NCBI GenBank assembly: GCA_008508345.1
Contig: QNGE01003509.1
Coordinates: forward strand, 1 to 64,000
DNA: 64,000 nucleotides
Reading direction: 5' to 3'
Source of the DNA: Paragonimus westermani
Taxonomy: Eukaryota > Platyhelminthes > Trematoda > Plagiorchiida > Troglotrematidae
In this document: piece after piece, positions 28,801 through 39,169 of the stretch
Layout of the letters: each line of letters begins with the position of its first letter
How positions within the stretch are numbered: the stretch's first letter is position 1
Translations under genes and position numbers: made by a program
Notes under the pieces: generated by a model
Databases searched by the model: none
Told to the model about the DNA's origin: nothing
The model's input: only the letters and a program-made list of their open reading frames with translations

Positions 28801-31800
28801 GATTCCATTCGCATGTAGATGCACGAATTAACCGAGCGCCTAAAGTAGGGATTGGAGTCAAGTATGCATGATTTGATCATTCAAAGGACCCGACAATCAG
28901 TTGCAGTACTTACCCATGTCTACAGCCGCTGACTTTAGACCAAGTGATGATAAGATAAACTGTAGTACTGCATGACCAGGTGACACCATCTCAGAGAAAG
29001 GACAGTGCGATCTTGCTTGTTAAAAAGCGTCTCAATCTTGATGTTTCGAACAATAAAAATAATGCCAAGGTGAGAAGAGACCTACCGAAAACACTGTTAT
29101 GGAGATATTTTACGGAAGTGACATTTGGGCTTGGAAACAACTTCTAGTCCTAGATAGGGCAATATTGATTTCTCTGTACCGTAAACAAGGTGAAAGGGAA
29201 CATGCTGAGACATCATAGAATTACTTATTGTCATTACTTTTCAACCAAGGAGGAGTGACCAGCATTTCAATAGGACAATGCTTCTCTCTCATACTTCCCT
29301 CTTATACATGACTAAAAGAGAGCCACAGAAAGACTAGGCAAACGTAATGACATAATCTGCCTATTGCGCAACTTTTCGACGTTATGGCAAATTCCGCGCA
29401 TGGAACTTGATGGTAGCCTTCCCCCGCCTTAATCAGTAACGGTTGGCCATTGTCTTCCCAGGCTCGGATTTACCGAAGCTATATCGTGATTCCTATTGAA
29501 ATTACACTGACAGGTTTTATAAAAATCGCTCTTCATCTGCTAGCACATAGTAACGGGTGACTAACCTATGCGCGGTCACTTCCGTTTGTTAACCTATCAC
29601 CCACAGTGAAAAACATGATTTCAAGTTTATTAAGCTGTAGGAAAAAACACTTGAGAAGATTTTATTTGTTGCCTAAATTCATGATATCTGCGCTCACATT
29701 GTTCACTGGAAACCTAGGATTCCAGCTACAAAAAATGTGCCAGCCTGTTCGTGTCGAGCGATAATAACAACTAAATACTTACCAGGTGAACATCTTTCAC
29801 GATATATTCTCGACTTTCCATATTTCCTCGTAGCCTAAATGTTTTTGGACAATTGAACTACTCATGAGTAACATCTAAGAGAGACGAAAATAAGCTTCCG
29901 GTGGTTACTTGATCTGTATGGCTGTTCCTCGCACCACATGGTATATATTTGAAAGTGTTACTACACACATTTCACCGTCGTTGTTTTTCAGCCTAAAAAT
30001 ATAGTTTAGGTCTGTGCCGTGCTTTTCGTACGCAAACACCCGTTTACTCAGCAAATTATTCCAGCTGTCCAATTAATACAAACAGCCATAGTTCATTACA
30101 ACTTTGAGATTACCCCAGCATCATTGCACCAAGAATGGTGTAAAATGTGCCACGGATATCACCACAGCAAATTACGGTTGGTCACCGGAGGGTTACGCAA
30201 CTTAAACTTCGTTTCTATTTGATTTTAGCTCTTCCATTCGGACAAGTTCAGTGATCAGTTCGATACAAACAGAGTGACAAGACTCCAGTTTCCTACCAAT
30301 AACGGATATCCTCATCGTGCTTAGGAGTTGAACTCGTAGCATTTTGCTTAAGAAGCTGGCTTGGTTATCAGTTCCTCAATAACCCCTACTCTATATGCGT
30401 CATTGGACGTAACCCTTTACTTTACCTGTGTGTACAACACCTATACCTGAATGTCTACTTCGCCCCGTTTATTGACAGACTGTGCCTCGATTGGCTCGTT
30501 GTTATAGACGACTGGACAGTCAGAGCATGGTCTCACGTTTTTCGAGTCATACGTTCTTCTTACCACCAGTGTAACAGCGCAGGCCAGGTTAAGTCATTCA
30601 TCCTCTTATGAGTGTTGCATATTGAGCAAAACGGAGTGTACTCAACGATTACTCAGTGATATACTTATTTTGTAAGGTTCATATTACTACAAATCTCTAA
30701 ACACAGTCCTTCTAAGACTCGGGTGTTTATCATGGTGTATGTCTCTCCTTAAAGCTGTTATAATGCAAAATTGCTTGAGTCAGTGAGCCGCACTCACATC
30801 GGCTTTGTTTCGTGATATTTGGCCACCAACCTCCTCAAGAAAAAATACTTCTACACAAGCAGAAAACGTTTTGCTCTCCCCTTTGAAACATTGGTGTGGA
30901 TTAACTGCTCCTCAGAAGCTGCCCTTAGCGTAGTTTCACGTGAAGTCTTGAAAAACATGCATCACACTTCATCCAGGTTACAGTGTCTTAGAGCAACCAA
31001 GTAATGAACAAGCCTAGATTCTATCTTCGTTTCGTGTGTCTCTGGAATACGAATGCCTTCAACAGATAAATCCATGCGAATTGTGACTGACCCTTCAACT
31101 GTGAATATCTAACTATCGCCGCAACTGCTTGCTTCAACGTATGTTTTAATAGGCGACACGCTAGCGCCACAGAAAAATATCAGGGTGAAATTCCCGATCC
31201 AGGTAAGTAATGGCAGGAGAGGAACTGGTGTTCAGTGCGCCTTACCAGTGGATGTGCACTTCAAAAATATTTTCGCCCGTGTGAAGGCAGCTCACTCGAA
31301 GACACACGGTGTTCAGTATGTTCCTACTTAGATCTCATGAGGCTAGGAATCTACAGGGCCAAAGTTGAACACAGTTATGCGATAGATGTTATTGAAGGTT
31401 TAGTGGAAACAAACAAGCGACTACGTGACTCTCCTGCCCAACGTTGACCAGATACAGCCGAGGACATCGGAGGATATCGCCTACGAATCTCGGCAAAACT
31501 TCACACTCACCTTCATTCCTCTTATGTTAAGTTGCGACTCGTTAAACTTCAATTGTCACAACTTGATATGTGGAAAGTGTATCCATTTGAACCGAAGCAG
31601 GCTCAGGATCCATAACAAATAAAACGAACAGAAAGAACAAAAACAACGCGGACAAATAAGAATTCGGTGGAATACAAATTCTCACAATGAGAGTAGCATC
31701 GGCCGAAATTCTGTGCTAATTCTAACGGTAAATCCAACTTGTGATGAGTAACATCGTTTGACTGCAAGACAGAAAGGTGGTAGCTTTTCAAATGACCACA

Positions 31801-34800
31801 CCTTGAAAGAAAACCATTCATTCACCAAAGCTGTGATATGTACTTACCATCAGATTGCTACATCGAGTCTAGGCTAAATCGAGATACAGGTGTACTGCGC
31901 CATGAGAGGTTGATCAACACACAGTACGGAAGGCTGCGTAGCGAGGTAGAGTTGAACGAATAAAGAACACACTAGTAAACCTTCTCTTTGGTGTCTCGCT
32001 GCTGCTGTCATAAACAAGGACAATCGCGGTCAAAAACATGAGGTCTTTTTAAAAGCAGAGTTTTACTTGAACTAATCTGACTAATTGGGGTTGTCTGGAT
32101 CACGCAAACTAATACACAGATCACATCAGTCGATAACCCGCAAAAAAATTTTCCCGCCTGTGTTAAAACCGTTTATTCTTTTTTTTAAATTCTCATGTGA
32201 GCACAAAAGTTGGCTCACAATATTGACAGACTACCTTAGCGTATTCGAGGACTCAAAACCAATTCAGTAGAATAGTTTCGACATCAAAGTGAGAGGATGA
32301 TTTTCACGGCAATGTAATTGTACGATCAATGAGATCTACGTTTACGAAAACACAACAGTAGATAGAACGAAGAAAATCGCGGAACTTTCCAACAACACGC
32401 AGTACAACAATACAGAGCCATCTTCATCACAGACTGATCCGAGCAATAGTGAAATGTATGAAGACGAAGGCATTAATCATTTCAAGACAAATCCATTGTG
32501 ACTGCAAGGCTACTTTTGTTCTCCTTATGTGGACTGTTTAGGGAGTATAGAACATGACTCAAGGAGAAACCCCGGTTTACATCAACAATCAGGCTTACTT
32601 CACTTTTCCTACAAGTATTGAAAGACTGTCAAGCAGCTCTGAACGAATAAGATGGTTTATTTTTTGTCATTGGCACTAATGATTAATACTTGGTATTCCT
32701 CTATTCCGCAGTTCTTGGCGGACGTTGTGTGTGTATTTCGTTAGCTCACCCGACTAAAAATAATCCCCTCGCGGTCTGTATGCTAGCAGCTCAAGCCCAA
32801 ACAATAAGCGACGGACACTGAGAGGCAGGCATACTGACTTAAAAGTGAGAAAAATGGAGATCGTGAATTATACACTTTCCGTTTCTGATTAGCGCCATAT
32901 GTGCAGTGCTAAATACCTCCGTTCACCTCTGTTCAGGTCTGTGGGTCAAATGAATGGGTAAAGCTGGTTACAACATTTTGATGAGCAATTTATAACTAGA
33001 AGGCGGAGAAGGGAACACAATCAATAAACTATATAGGTTGAACTCAACTGATCAATATCGAGACGACTGTAGTTCACTAAAAACCAGGAGAGAATCAATA
33101 CTCACCTAGTTTCTTGCGACACCGAATTTCTCTTAATAATAATAAGACGAATCGCAACATGTGTATTCCTTCCACCATAATAACCTACTTTCTTGTAAAC
33201 TTCACTACCTCTTTTCAGTGTTATCCCTTACCGCATGAACTACCCAGTTAAACAGCAGCAGTGTTCACGCTACTGAAATCCATTAGTCAGCTGTAGTTTA
33301 CCTTGTTTTTCTGGATATATCATTTTCCTTTCTGTACTCTCACAGTGAAGTGACTCAAAATTGTCGCTCTGTTTGTAGACGGTTGCAACCAGTCAACTGG
33401 TCGAGGCGCAAGCGTACGCGTGGTACAAACAACAGTTATTGCTCCGAATACTCACCGCTTGGTCAACTCACGTGACTGATTGCCGGATTCGTGAGTGGCA
33501 GATGGAAGACATAGCCAAGGCTCACAAAGAAAAGTATGTCGCTAGATAAAACAGACTGGTTACCTACCCCGACGTTGCAACTATATTTACATGAATGAGA
33601 AGGAACGTTTAGCTTGCACTAACGCCAGTTAGCGAAACATGGGATGATTCCAGCTCTAAATATTTTATGACAGTTGTACGGTATGTGAACCTCAGCAGAT
33701 CTAACTTCAAATACTGTAACAGAAACGGTGATAAGTTGCCAGTACGACATATGTTTAGTGTAAGAAAACGATATACGTGAATTGTGTGAAAAACTCGACT
33801 ACTTTTATGTATGTGCCTAGGAACTCACTTTTCTACTGCCAAATTATTACAGATGAACGACTAACTGTACAGAGGTGACCCATATAAAACCGTTCATGTA
33901 ATGGTAAACATTCCATTTTGTAACTCAGACACATTATACTATACCTCGGGGATTATGCTACCTTGTTTTACAGGATTAAATTTGAGACGGTAATGTCTGT
34001 ATCCTAAGCATTCGGTCTGGTACTTTTTCCCCATTCTGACAAAAATTTCCGGTTTTGCGATGTTGTTCAAGTGATTCAACGTATACTCAACTGAACAGTT
34101 TACCAACGCCCAGATTTCATTTGAACCATATCCACTTCCACAAATTTTCTTGTAGTAAACGTAACTTTTGTGATCGTACTTTAACATGTGTCCACCGTTG
34201 TTCAGCATACGATTGCTGAACTTGGGCCTTGACTATCACTTTTGGCCGTTTACTCACAACTTGTCAAACATTAATTCTCCAAAATTCCACGATGAAATAC
34301 AACACACATATTGCCTTCGTCTTGCACGATGATTTGATTGACCGACAGGCATACCCCAAATATAACGCGTGCTGCCGCGTTCAAGTCTGTGTGGTTCTGT
34401 ACAGAGATGGCAACACCTGACCAAATGGCACAGTAGCCCAACCAAATAGGTTGCGTGCTTGCGGGTTGAAGCTAAGCTCAAGATTGGTGGCGGAGTTCCC
34501 CATGTGTTCGACAGCCACTGACTACGAATTATGGGTAGTGGAAAAAGATGATCACACACTAGTAGACAGAGACCATTATCGGGGATAAAGCTGATAGCAA
34601 AAGTCTAAACTGTGTGAGATTAAACCTCTTGAACGCCCAAACAGAGAATGGATCAGTGAACAAAGCGTTACAAATGCTGATTCACTGGATGTTAGGTAAT
34701 ACTGTAGATCATGAATTCATTGAGAGATACGCGTAGTGACACAAAATTGTCAATCATTTTTTATTGGGTGTCGATGGGCTGTCCAGCTTGACAAGCAATA

Positions 34801-35865
34801 CCAAAGCTGAACTGGACAGTCAGGAGATAAGTTGCGATGGGAAGTGCTTTAGCACACACAGATCAGTCGTAAACGCGTGAGTAGAGTAACAAAAAACCAC
34901 TAATTATCCATGCCGATAGATCATGGTCTTTAACAATATTCACAACTATGCACATGATAGACCAAGTTTCACTGTCATTTATTTTTAAGCGCGTAAAACC
35001 GGTTGCTGACTACTGATCAACGAAGCCCCAGAAGATTTAACATTTTAATTATCATGAGCCTTCTCCAAAGACCTTACGGTAGCGGCACTGTGATATGTGA
35101 TCGATGAGTGTTGCGACGGTGGTAATGAGTTGCCACACCAAGATTCTGGATTCAGCCAGTCTTTTCTACCGATCTGATGAATAAACTCTCTGGTACAGAA
35201 TATGGAAATTTGTTTTACGGTAATGACAGAGCCTATGTATTTGTCTGTTAGAGCGAAACAAGCATTACTGCATGGCTGATTATGTTCCTCAAAAGCTAGT
35301 AATCTGGTTGTGTTCACAAACTACAGAACACAGACGGGTAGTGTGGTCTCGTTTGCGAACTTGTTCATTAATGGCAATTAGCAAAATATGATTTGTTCTG
35401 AACCATCTGGATGAACACTCGTTACCAGTAGTAGCAGTTGTAAAACAATTTGGTGTCAAATTTTGATTGTCATGAGTTTAGCCCTGAGCATCATTCACAT
35501 TTGAGACTGATATATGGTCCGTCGTTTTGTTGCTATTCTAAACATACGTGTACAACTGAGGAAATCTTGAAATCCTTTCATATGGCAATTTACACCTCTT
35601 AGCTGATTAGTATTAGTAACTCAGGGGTCTCAGTGTTTCAGCCGGTATACTTTTACAAAATAATGATTGTAATCAGAAATTCCGTTTTTCCTTCGCCTGC
35701 TGTAGTCATCTCAAACGAAAATGTCTCGCAGCTTGGACTAACTTTCCTGCACTGATAAGGAAGCAACACGAGCGTGAACGTAGAAGAGAAAAGTTTCGTG
35801 GAAGATTGCGAGATCTGGTTCCCGATTTTAGTCCACCGAATATCACAGAAGACCTGGACGATTAA
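1651..35865 (+). CDS. Spliced coiled-coil protein gene, CCDC191/SFI1-like, C-terminal part (ten exons)
   Basis: Ten exons (1651-1818, 6069-6269, 7439-7566, 9775-9896, 16228-16310, 21600-21701, 24884-25062, 27836-27953, 33379-33533, 35760-35865) join in one frame: 1362 nt, 453 residues plus TAA. Every splice phase matches its neighbour, which is the main evidence that they form one gene. The product is hydrophilic. Residues about 57-123 and 207-270 are Lys/Glu/Arg-rich and should form coiled coils. Residues about 269-419 hold Trp-centred helical segments (PWRRYV, LHTWLTHM, LTAWSTHV). The end is an Arg-rich helix followed by VPDFSPPN. This layout is known from CCDC191/KIAA1407 and related centrosomal or ciliary proteins, so a structural role at centrioles or axonemes is inferred. 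The frame is already open at 1651, so the N-terminal exons lie upstream. The family name is moderately sure; the gene itself is well supported. Confidence 0.75.
4311..4390 (-). repeat. SINE tail fragment, inverted relative to the 4.7 kb copy
   Basis: These 80 bases are the reverse complement of 4716-4793 with only a few mismatches (for example CAGATAGAC against CAGGTAGAC). They match the 3' part of the tRNA-derived SINE and lack its tRNA-like head. The two arms face each other across about 325 bases. Confidence 0.85.
4543..4793 (+). repeat. tRNA-derived SINE copy
   Basis: The copy aligns by eye over its whole length with 55758-56009. A degenerate A box (GTGCAGTGG, 4597-4605) and a B box (GAGTTCAAATCC, 4637-4648) mark an RNA polymerase III promoter head. 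A body follows with GACGAGCTCTAATGAGAGCG and the tail GTGAGTGATGGTCAACTTGA. Confidence 0.85.
6069..6269 (+). CDS. Exon b of the coiled-coil gene
   Basis: The exon has 67 codons, phase 0 at both ends, between acceptor TTACAG and donor CAC|gtgagt. The middle reads as a heptad-like helix (LKQRERISAQNREIEELKAA) followed by KRYTELLLEAS. An alternative acceptor (CTGCAG) would fall in a different phase and is disfavoured. Confidence 0.75.
6585..6652 (-). repeat. SINE tail fragment
   Basis: The segment contains diverged matches to the SINE tail in reverse orientation (TTCAAGTTAAACATCACTCA, then ATTCAGATTGACTTTCCA). The head is missing. Confidence 0.6.
7439..7566 (+). CDS. Exon c of the coiled-coil gene
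   Basis: The exon begins after TTTGCCGAG with KLDEKVTC in phase 0 and ends in phase 2 at the strong donor TTCGA|gtaagt. The peptide is Ser/Arg/Gln-rich and probably disordered. Phase agreement with the exons on both sides supports it; the acceptor sequence is only fair. Confidence 0.6.
7567..9774. other. Intron, nothing recognised
   Basis: This intron lies between exons c and d. An open frame at 8253-8477 follows an ACAG acceptor but offers no donor in the needed phase. Confidence 0.5.
9775..9896 (+). CDS. Exon d of the coiled-coil gene
   Basis: A long pyrimidine-rich tract ending TTTTAACAG precedes this exon. Its first base completes the GA left by exon c. It reads PQREQIGTPMRPSQ and SPEDSNFLSDIPKK, then ends with one base (C) at the donor AAAC|gtaagt. 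It is the only open stretch found between exons c and e with the required 1-nt start and 1-nt end, which is why it was chosen over other open frames there. Confidence 0.6.
10630..10855 (-). repeat. tRNA-derived SINE copy, diverged
   Basis: In reverse complement this follows the family order: AGCACTTGATTCGCGTTTCA, AGCTCGGCAGCAGTGC, the B-box region, the A-box region (GTGTCGCTGAC) and CAAACGCTCAATCAC. It is clearly older than the copies at 4.5 and 55.8 kb. The trailing AGAGAGGGGACAGTAACTGT is shared with the copy near 59.8 kb, so this subgroup carries an extra 5' segment. Confidence 0.7.
12540..13450 (+). pseudogene. Non-LTR retrotransposon reverse transcriptase remnant
   Basis: Several frames carry reverse transcriptase motifs of the CR1/jockey-like group: LQSCATKLAGPLAQLFNRSF, STGCLPKAWQQFTITPTCKS, DPINCQPIALPSLAFKS, then RRVIVKVNGQLSEWLS and IPCVVNSPKLPF. 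Expected motifs are mutated: the GVPQGS region reads YRSASYGS, and the FADD catalytic motif is replaced after PKLPF. Stops and frame changes interrupt it (about 12703, 13088, 13447). It is a 5'-truncated, dead copy inside an intron. Clade assignment is tentative. Confidence 0.8.
16228..16310 (+). CDS. Exon e of the coiled-coil gene (GC donor)
   Basis: After GATTCAG the exon supplies GT to finish the previous codon, then ATGGAAGAACGG and so on, giving a strongly charged helix (MEERELERVRRR, then RRRVAEENKK). It ends in phase 0 at AAAAG|gcgagc. No GT donor of the right phase exists nearby, so a GC-AG intron is proposed. In-frame alternative acceptors are at 16171 and 16189; either would add residues without changing the phase. 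16228 was chosen for its CAG acceptor. Confidence 0.6.
16311..21599. other. Intron with an inverted repeat around an N
   Basis: This intron lies between exons e and f. The open frame at 17637-17984 (115 codons) is hydrophilic but matches nothing I know and lacks a convincing exon context. The only structure seen is the inverted repeat at 20108-20224. Confidence 0.5.
20108..20224. repeat. Perfect 39-bp inverted repeat, loop ends in N
   Basis: Positions 20108-20146 are the exact reverse complement of 20186-20224. The 39-base loop ends with the single undetermined base at 20185, directly against the right arm. The phrase ATTGCGAGAAGAA also occurs twice in direct orientation, at 20067 and 20224. 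Either a hairpin stalled sequencing or the join is an assembly artefact. Confidence 0.9.
21600..21701 (+). CDS. Exon f of the coiled-coil gene
   Basis: The exon has 34 codons, phase 0 at both ends, after a pyrimidine-rich acceptor ending CCACCTCAG. Its peptide is a continuous charged helix (KEYSKQLEDEARRLKEEKQ, then QKAKKHEEEE) that extends the coiled coil from exon e. The donor GAG|gtgatt is weak but gives the phase needed by exon g. Confidence 0.75.
21702..24883. other. Intron holding a Penelope-like remnant
   Basis: This intron lies between exons f and g. An open frame at 22524-22925 ends in a hydrophobic stretch, but neither splice sites nor similarity support it. The remnant at 23128-23425 is the only feature. 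Confidence 0.5.
23128..23425 (+). pseudogene. Penelope-like element, GIY-YIG endonuclease remnant
   Basis: One frame reads RLVMHPEDPICMGDQTGCVY, EIRCGDCNASYGEQTRR, a stop, then LYQLQKLEEDSFIALHV and HVRVIHVGLPFHIE. The GCVYEIRC-x-x-C-x-x-SY pattern is the start of the GIY-YIG nuclease found at the C-terminus of Penelope-like retroelements. The second motif appears damaged (SYGEQT instead of a SY-x-GET form), and a stop at about 23256 breaks the frame. It is a dead fragment. Confidence 0.65.
24884..25062 (+). CDS. Exon g of the coiled-coil gene, first Trp helix
   Basis: This exon starts in phase 0 after TAATTTTCAG and ends in phase 2 at ACAAAG|gtgaga. It reads QRRKQKLLITQHREMLQKAL, then LLRYNGWLPWRRYVSEQRDR and LRLAEQYYEVSVQ. 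The aromatic pattern W-x-x-W-R-R-Y between basic helices is typical of the Trp-repeat helices of SFI1 and CCDC191 relatives. Confidence 0.8.
25063..27835. other. Intron, nothing recognised
   Basis: This intron lies between exons g and h. No repeat match to the rest of the window and no supported exon was found. Confidence 0.5.
27836..27953 (+). CDS. Exon h of the coiled-coil gene, second Trp helix
   Basis: The acceptor is excellent (TTTTTGCCTTCTAACTAG). One base completes AGA (Arg), followed by NALHTWLTHMRNKEEFL and then LLRRYFVHLRT. The donor ACG|gtaagt is near consensus and leaves phase 0. The LHTWLTHM and LLRRYF spacing repeats the pattern in exon g. Confidence 0.8.
27954..33378. other. 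Intron, nothing firm
   Basis: This intron lies between exons h and i. Two open stretches near 31235-31447 and 31480-31610 have protein-like wording (VEHSYAIDVIEGLVETNKRL; YVKLRLVKLQLSQLDMWKV), but no domain could be named and no splice pair fits. Confidence 0.4.
33379..33533 (+). CDS. Exon i of the coiled-coil gene, third Trp helix
   Basis: The exon begins after TCTGTTTGTAG in phase 0 with TVATSQLVEAQAYAWYKQQ, continues LLLRILTAWSTHVTD, and ends GAAAA|gtatgt in phase 2. The tail REWQMEDIAKAHKEK is again helical and charged. Confidence 0.8.
33534..35759. other. Last intron, nothing recognised
   Basis: This intron lies between exons i and j. A 28-base match to the SINE tail (CATCATTCACATTTGAG near 35490) may be a relic. 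Confidence 0.5.
35760..35865 (+). CDS. Terminal exon of the coiled-coil gene
   Basis: One base after GATAAG completes AAG (Lys). The peptide QHERERRREKFRGRLRDLVP, then DFSPPN and an acidic end, terminates at TAA 35863-35865. A basic helix followed by a short SPP motif fits the C-terminus of the proposed family. No clear AATAAA follows closely, so the 3' UTR end is not placed. Confidence 0.75.
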
Positions 35866-36785
35866 ATTCGCTTTGTTATGGTTTTCCATTTGTTCGCAAC
35901 ACTTTCCATTTATTCAAACAATCATCCCCAAGCAACTCCTGCACATCTATGTGTACAAAATATCTGTAACAGTTATTCTTCAATCCGTTTTCCTTTATGC
36001 TTGACAGGTTGGTCGCGGACATTCCGAAAAGCAGTATTCCTAAGACGAATTGATCCGACTTACATTACTTTCTATCAAAGCCACTGACAAACTATATAGG
36101 TTGTGAATATAAGTGATAAACCTACAGGCTACCATTCCCAAGGTTTACAAGACCTTCATGGTTCTAGTTAATATCTGACGTCAGAGAAGCATCCTTCTGT
36201 ACTCTATTGAGCGCGTGAATAGGACGACCATGGGAACAGAATGATTACACGGCTACGAATCGCGGCACGTAAATCACCTGGTGGTCGACCGTTACGTTCA
36301 GTGACACACGTTGAGTGACGCCAACTGGTGTTTGACGATGAGAGTTAAACAGGTCCGACCCATCCGCGGTTAAAGATGTAACCACTTGAATGGTATAACA
36401 ATATTTATTGTTTGGAAACTAGATAACAATCAGATATAAGTTTTAGTAAACGGTTTGCTCACACCTTTGAGATGGTCATACTCTTGCAACATACAGTACG
36501 ATCCCTGTAAATATGTCAGTACGTCATTTTCACATTTCACAGCGACTGCTCGCGTTCTGATGTATCTGATGAACGGTATCATCAGCCTTCTCAAGCCAAC
36601 TATCCGGGAGTTACTGTGACCAATAATATGAAAAGGCAGCCCCTTATTGACGAGAATAGCAGCAAAATCAAAAAGATGGACTTCTCTTGAGTTTTCTAAC
36701 AACGCAAATCACTTAACCCTAGTGTAGTGTCAAAAAGTTGATTGTTCTGTTTATACCTCAAAACAAAATTGACCTGGGATACAAA
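35866..36785. other. 3' flank of the coiled-coil gene
   Basis: This stretch probably holds the 3' UTR and a short intergenic gap. No coding region or repeat was recognised. Confidence 0.4.
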
Positions 36786-36840
36786 ATGGCCAAAACCTGG
36801 CAACAGTTATTGTCGCAATCACTGGAAGTAAATCGCGCAG
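36786..36840 (+). CDS. Possible first coding exon of a second gene
   Basis: An ATG in good context (ACAAAATGG) opens 18 codons, MAKTWQQLLSQSLEVNRA, and stops at a strong donor GCGCAG|gtaagc in phase 1. The function is unknown. Several later candidate exons (55149, 58795, 60745, 62489) start with the two bases that a phase-1 donor requires, so they could belong together, but the chain is not proven. Confidence 0.35.
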
Positions 36841-38658
36841 GTAAGCTACTTGATTACGCAGTTTTAACAGAGTTGACTGTATGTGATTGTATGGACATGA
36901 GATTTGCAAACACACATCTTGCAGTGGTAGTCTGTTACGTGCGTGCTAGATTTTTGGGCGTTGAATCCTGGAAGCTCTTCTTCTTACGCTGTAGGTTCCA
37001 TCCTCGAGATGAAAGCTGATGGATAGCATGGCACATACACTAGTTTATATTTAGTCTATAAATGTGGAAGTGCGACAACAGAAATCCCAAATTCTTGACG
37101 GTGCAGTCTCCCCTCTTGACGATTCATTCTACGCACATTTCAGTCAAAAGCACTAACGTACTGTGTGCCATAACTGTTGAAACATTACCAAGGGTAGGCG
37201 AGCATTCTCTTGCCTACACAGCTGTTTACAACATCAGTGTATTAGAAAACTGCCCGAACCACCGTACAATGCAATGGACTGAAGAGGAAGGCCGTACGAG
37301 CGTGGTTCCAACCTCGATGTCACGTGATTCCTTCACCAACGTTATGGAGGTTTCTATGAGAGCATGCGTTGGTGTTTTGATTGAGTTAGCTTTAACATGT
37401 ATATACCAAACTTTTCAGACACATTTTCAGTCATACAAACAGACCAACTTGAGAGTTAAGAGATACTGGGTTCAATGCTAAGGATATCTTAGAGGTTCTG
37501 GTGGAAAAAGCAGACATAAATTGCAGTAAAATCAAACCAGACTGCAAACCGGGTTAAAAAACAGAACCAGGACAAGGCACAGTGTTTAACATTCCGTGCG
37601 AACAATGAATAGGTGCTTCCCTGTGAATGTACTGTCTTGTCTGAGTTCGAAGAACTGTCTACATTTTCAAGGTCACCGAAGCACCTGGTATGTCACAGTA
37701 GAAGATACCATATATAATTTATTGATTTGCCTTGTACTCCTCACTGAAGAAGAGATACTGCCTCATGTAACCCGCCCTCAAAATCCGCATCTTTAGAGAT
37801 TCACGTGTGCAATTCCAAATCCCGGCTTTCCCGTTCTGCATCGTCTGTGTCCAATAACACTCATTGGTTTCCATTTAGTTTTCGCTTAGTTTAATATGGT
37901 TCACTTATGAAGAGAGCGTTAGCTGCTTTTTCGTTGGTGGGGGGAACTTGTCAAAATCAAAGACGGAGTATATGAGGCCCCATCATAGCACAGGCGCTAA
38001 AACGAGCCCCGGATGGCGTGCACATCACACTCCCGTGCATTGCCGCCCACAACGCACTCGAGTCAGTCAATATTTGGCCGAGTGACTCACCTAAGGGTAA
38101 CCACTATCGATTTAAGGTGGCCCGAGAAACGGATCACGCCACAAAGTGACCTCATTGTCTTTAAAACAAATCACATCGAGTTGGCCAGATAAACGGATTG
38201 TGGAAGCTCGAATCTTTTGAGAATGCGAATGTGTTTTGTTTTCGAGGGTTCGAACTCTACAACGGCCAATTTTTCCAACTGGGTTAAGCCATCCAGACTT
38301 GCAAAGATACAACGATGACTACAACAAGTGCAGACAATATATTCTCTTGATAGTGGGTGGTCGTACAAAACAACATACTATTCTGAATTGAGCGCCCTGT
38401 ATGTGCAATGTTTACTCTTGAGTGTTTGTATAAGGTCTTTGATAATCTGAAACAATCCTAGCCGTAACACAATAGCGGGCATCTTTCGCTTCCTATCTTT
38501 TCGTTCACCTGTATTGATCCGTAGTCTCCTGTGAGAAAGAAAAAGGGAAGAGTAACAACTGGCTGTAGTATTGATGGGTCACTTTCCACTAACTACTTTC
38601 GGGAAACAGTACTTCAGTCATGACTGAAAATTTCACAAAGTGGATCGAAGTAGTCACC
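36841..38658. other. Unannotated stretch
   Basis: A 139-codon open frame at 37062-37481 could be a chance frame. The minus-strand segment 38171-38330 contains a B-box-like GAGTTCGAACCCTCG, which hints at another tRNA-derived repeat, but no second copy exists in the window. Confidence 0.3.
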
Positions 38659-39034
38659 ATGCCCGATCACCACGCAAACCCCCGGACCATCCGCGTTCTT
38701 GGCTCACAACAATTGGTGTCTTGGTCAAGATTGGAGGATGAAAATCTCTTGGCCTCAGCCATTTGAGGATGAAGATGTCCGGAGAACTTCGAGGACATGG
38801 CGAAAGCGGTCGGAATCAAGGCCGACAGGGCGAAGCTAACGGCTCTGCAGATGTTACTCAAGGGCAGGGCGAAGGCGGTGGTGGATGCGTCGCGAAGGGG
38901 CCCCGCGAACCTGGAGTGGGCCGCCGAGAACGAGACGCTGATTGCGGGGTTCGACAGCCCCGCCAACTTCCGAGAGGCAATGAGGCGATTCAAGGGCACC
39001 CGGCTTGGGTCAGGAAACGACACTCCTGCTGATG
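38659..39034 (+). pseudogene. Retrotransposon gag fragment, GC-rich
   Basis: From the ATG at 38659 one frame reads LGSQQLVSWSRLEDENLLAS. A shift near 38760 then leads to FEDMAKAVGIKADRAKLTAL, LLKGRAKAVVDASRRG and ETLIAGFDSPANFREAMRRF. This is the charged, cysteine-free helical style of LTR retrotransposon gag. The stretch 38790-39010 is far richer in G and C than its surroundings, which suggests a later arrival or different codon use. No pol follows. Confidence 0.6.
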
Positions 39035-39169
39035 GCCTCATTTCAGAAACTTGGGTGTCCGCACTCTTCCACCCATTCATTTCTTCAGGTTTGTTGGTGT
39101 ACTCTATGATGAATGGTCTGTCTGACTTTTTGTAGTCCAATGTGAATTTTGTTTCTCATCCTTATCTTC

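Noticed and set aside
31235..31620. Unknown exons inside an intron
   Set aside because: The peptides look plausible but no acceptor-donor pair fits, and the phases do not join with the surrounding gene.
38171..38330. Third tRNA-derived repeat
   Set aside because: Only a B-box-like string is present, and no second copy exists in the window to confirm a repeat.
38667..39140. 157-codon minus-strand frame
   Set aside because: It is the shadow of the GC-rich gag fragment on the other strand.
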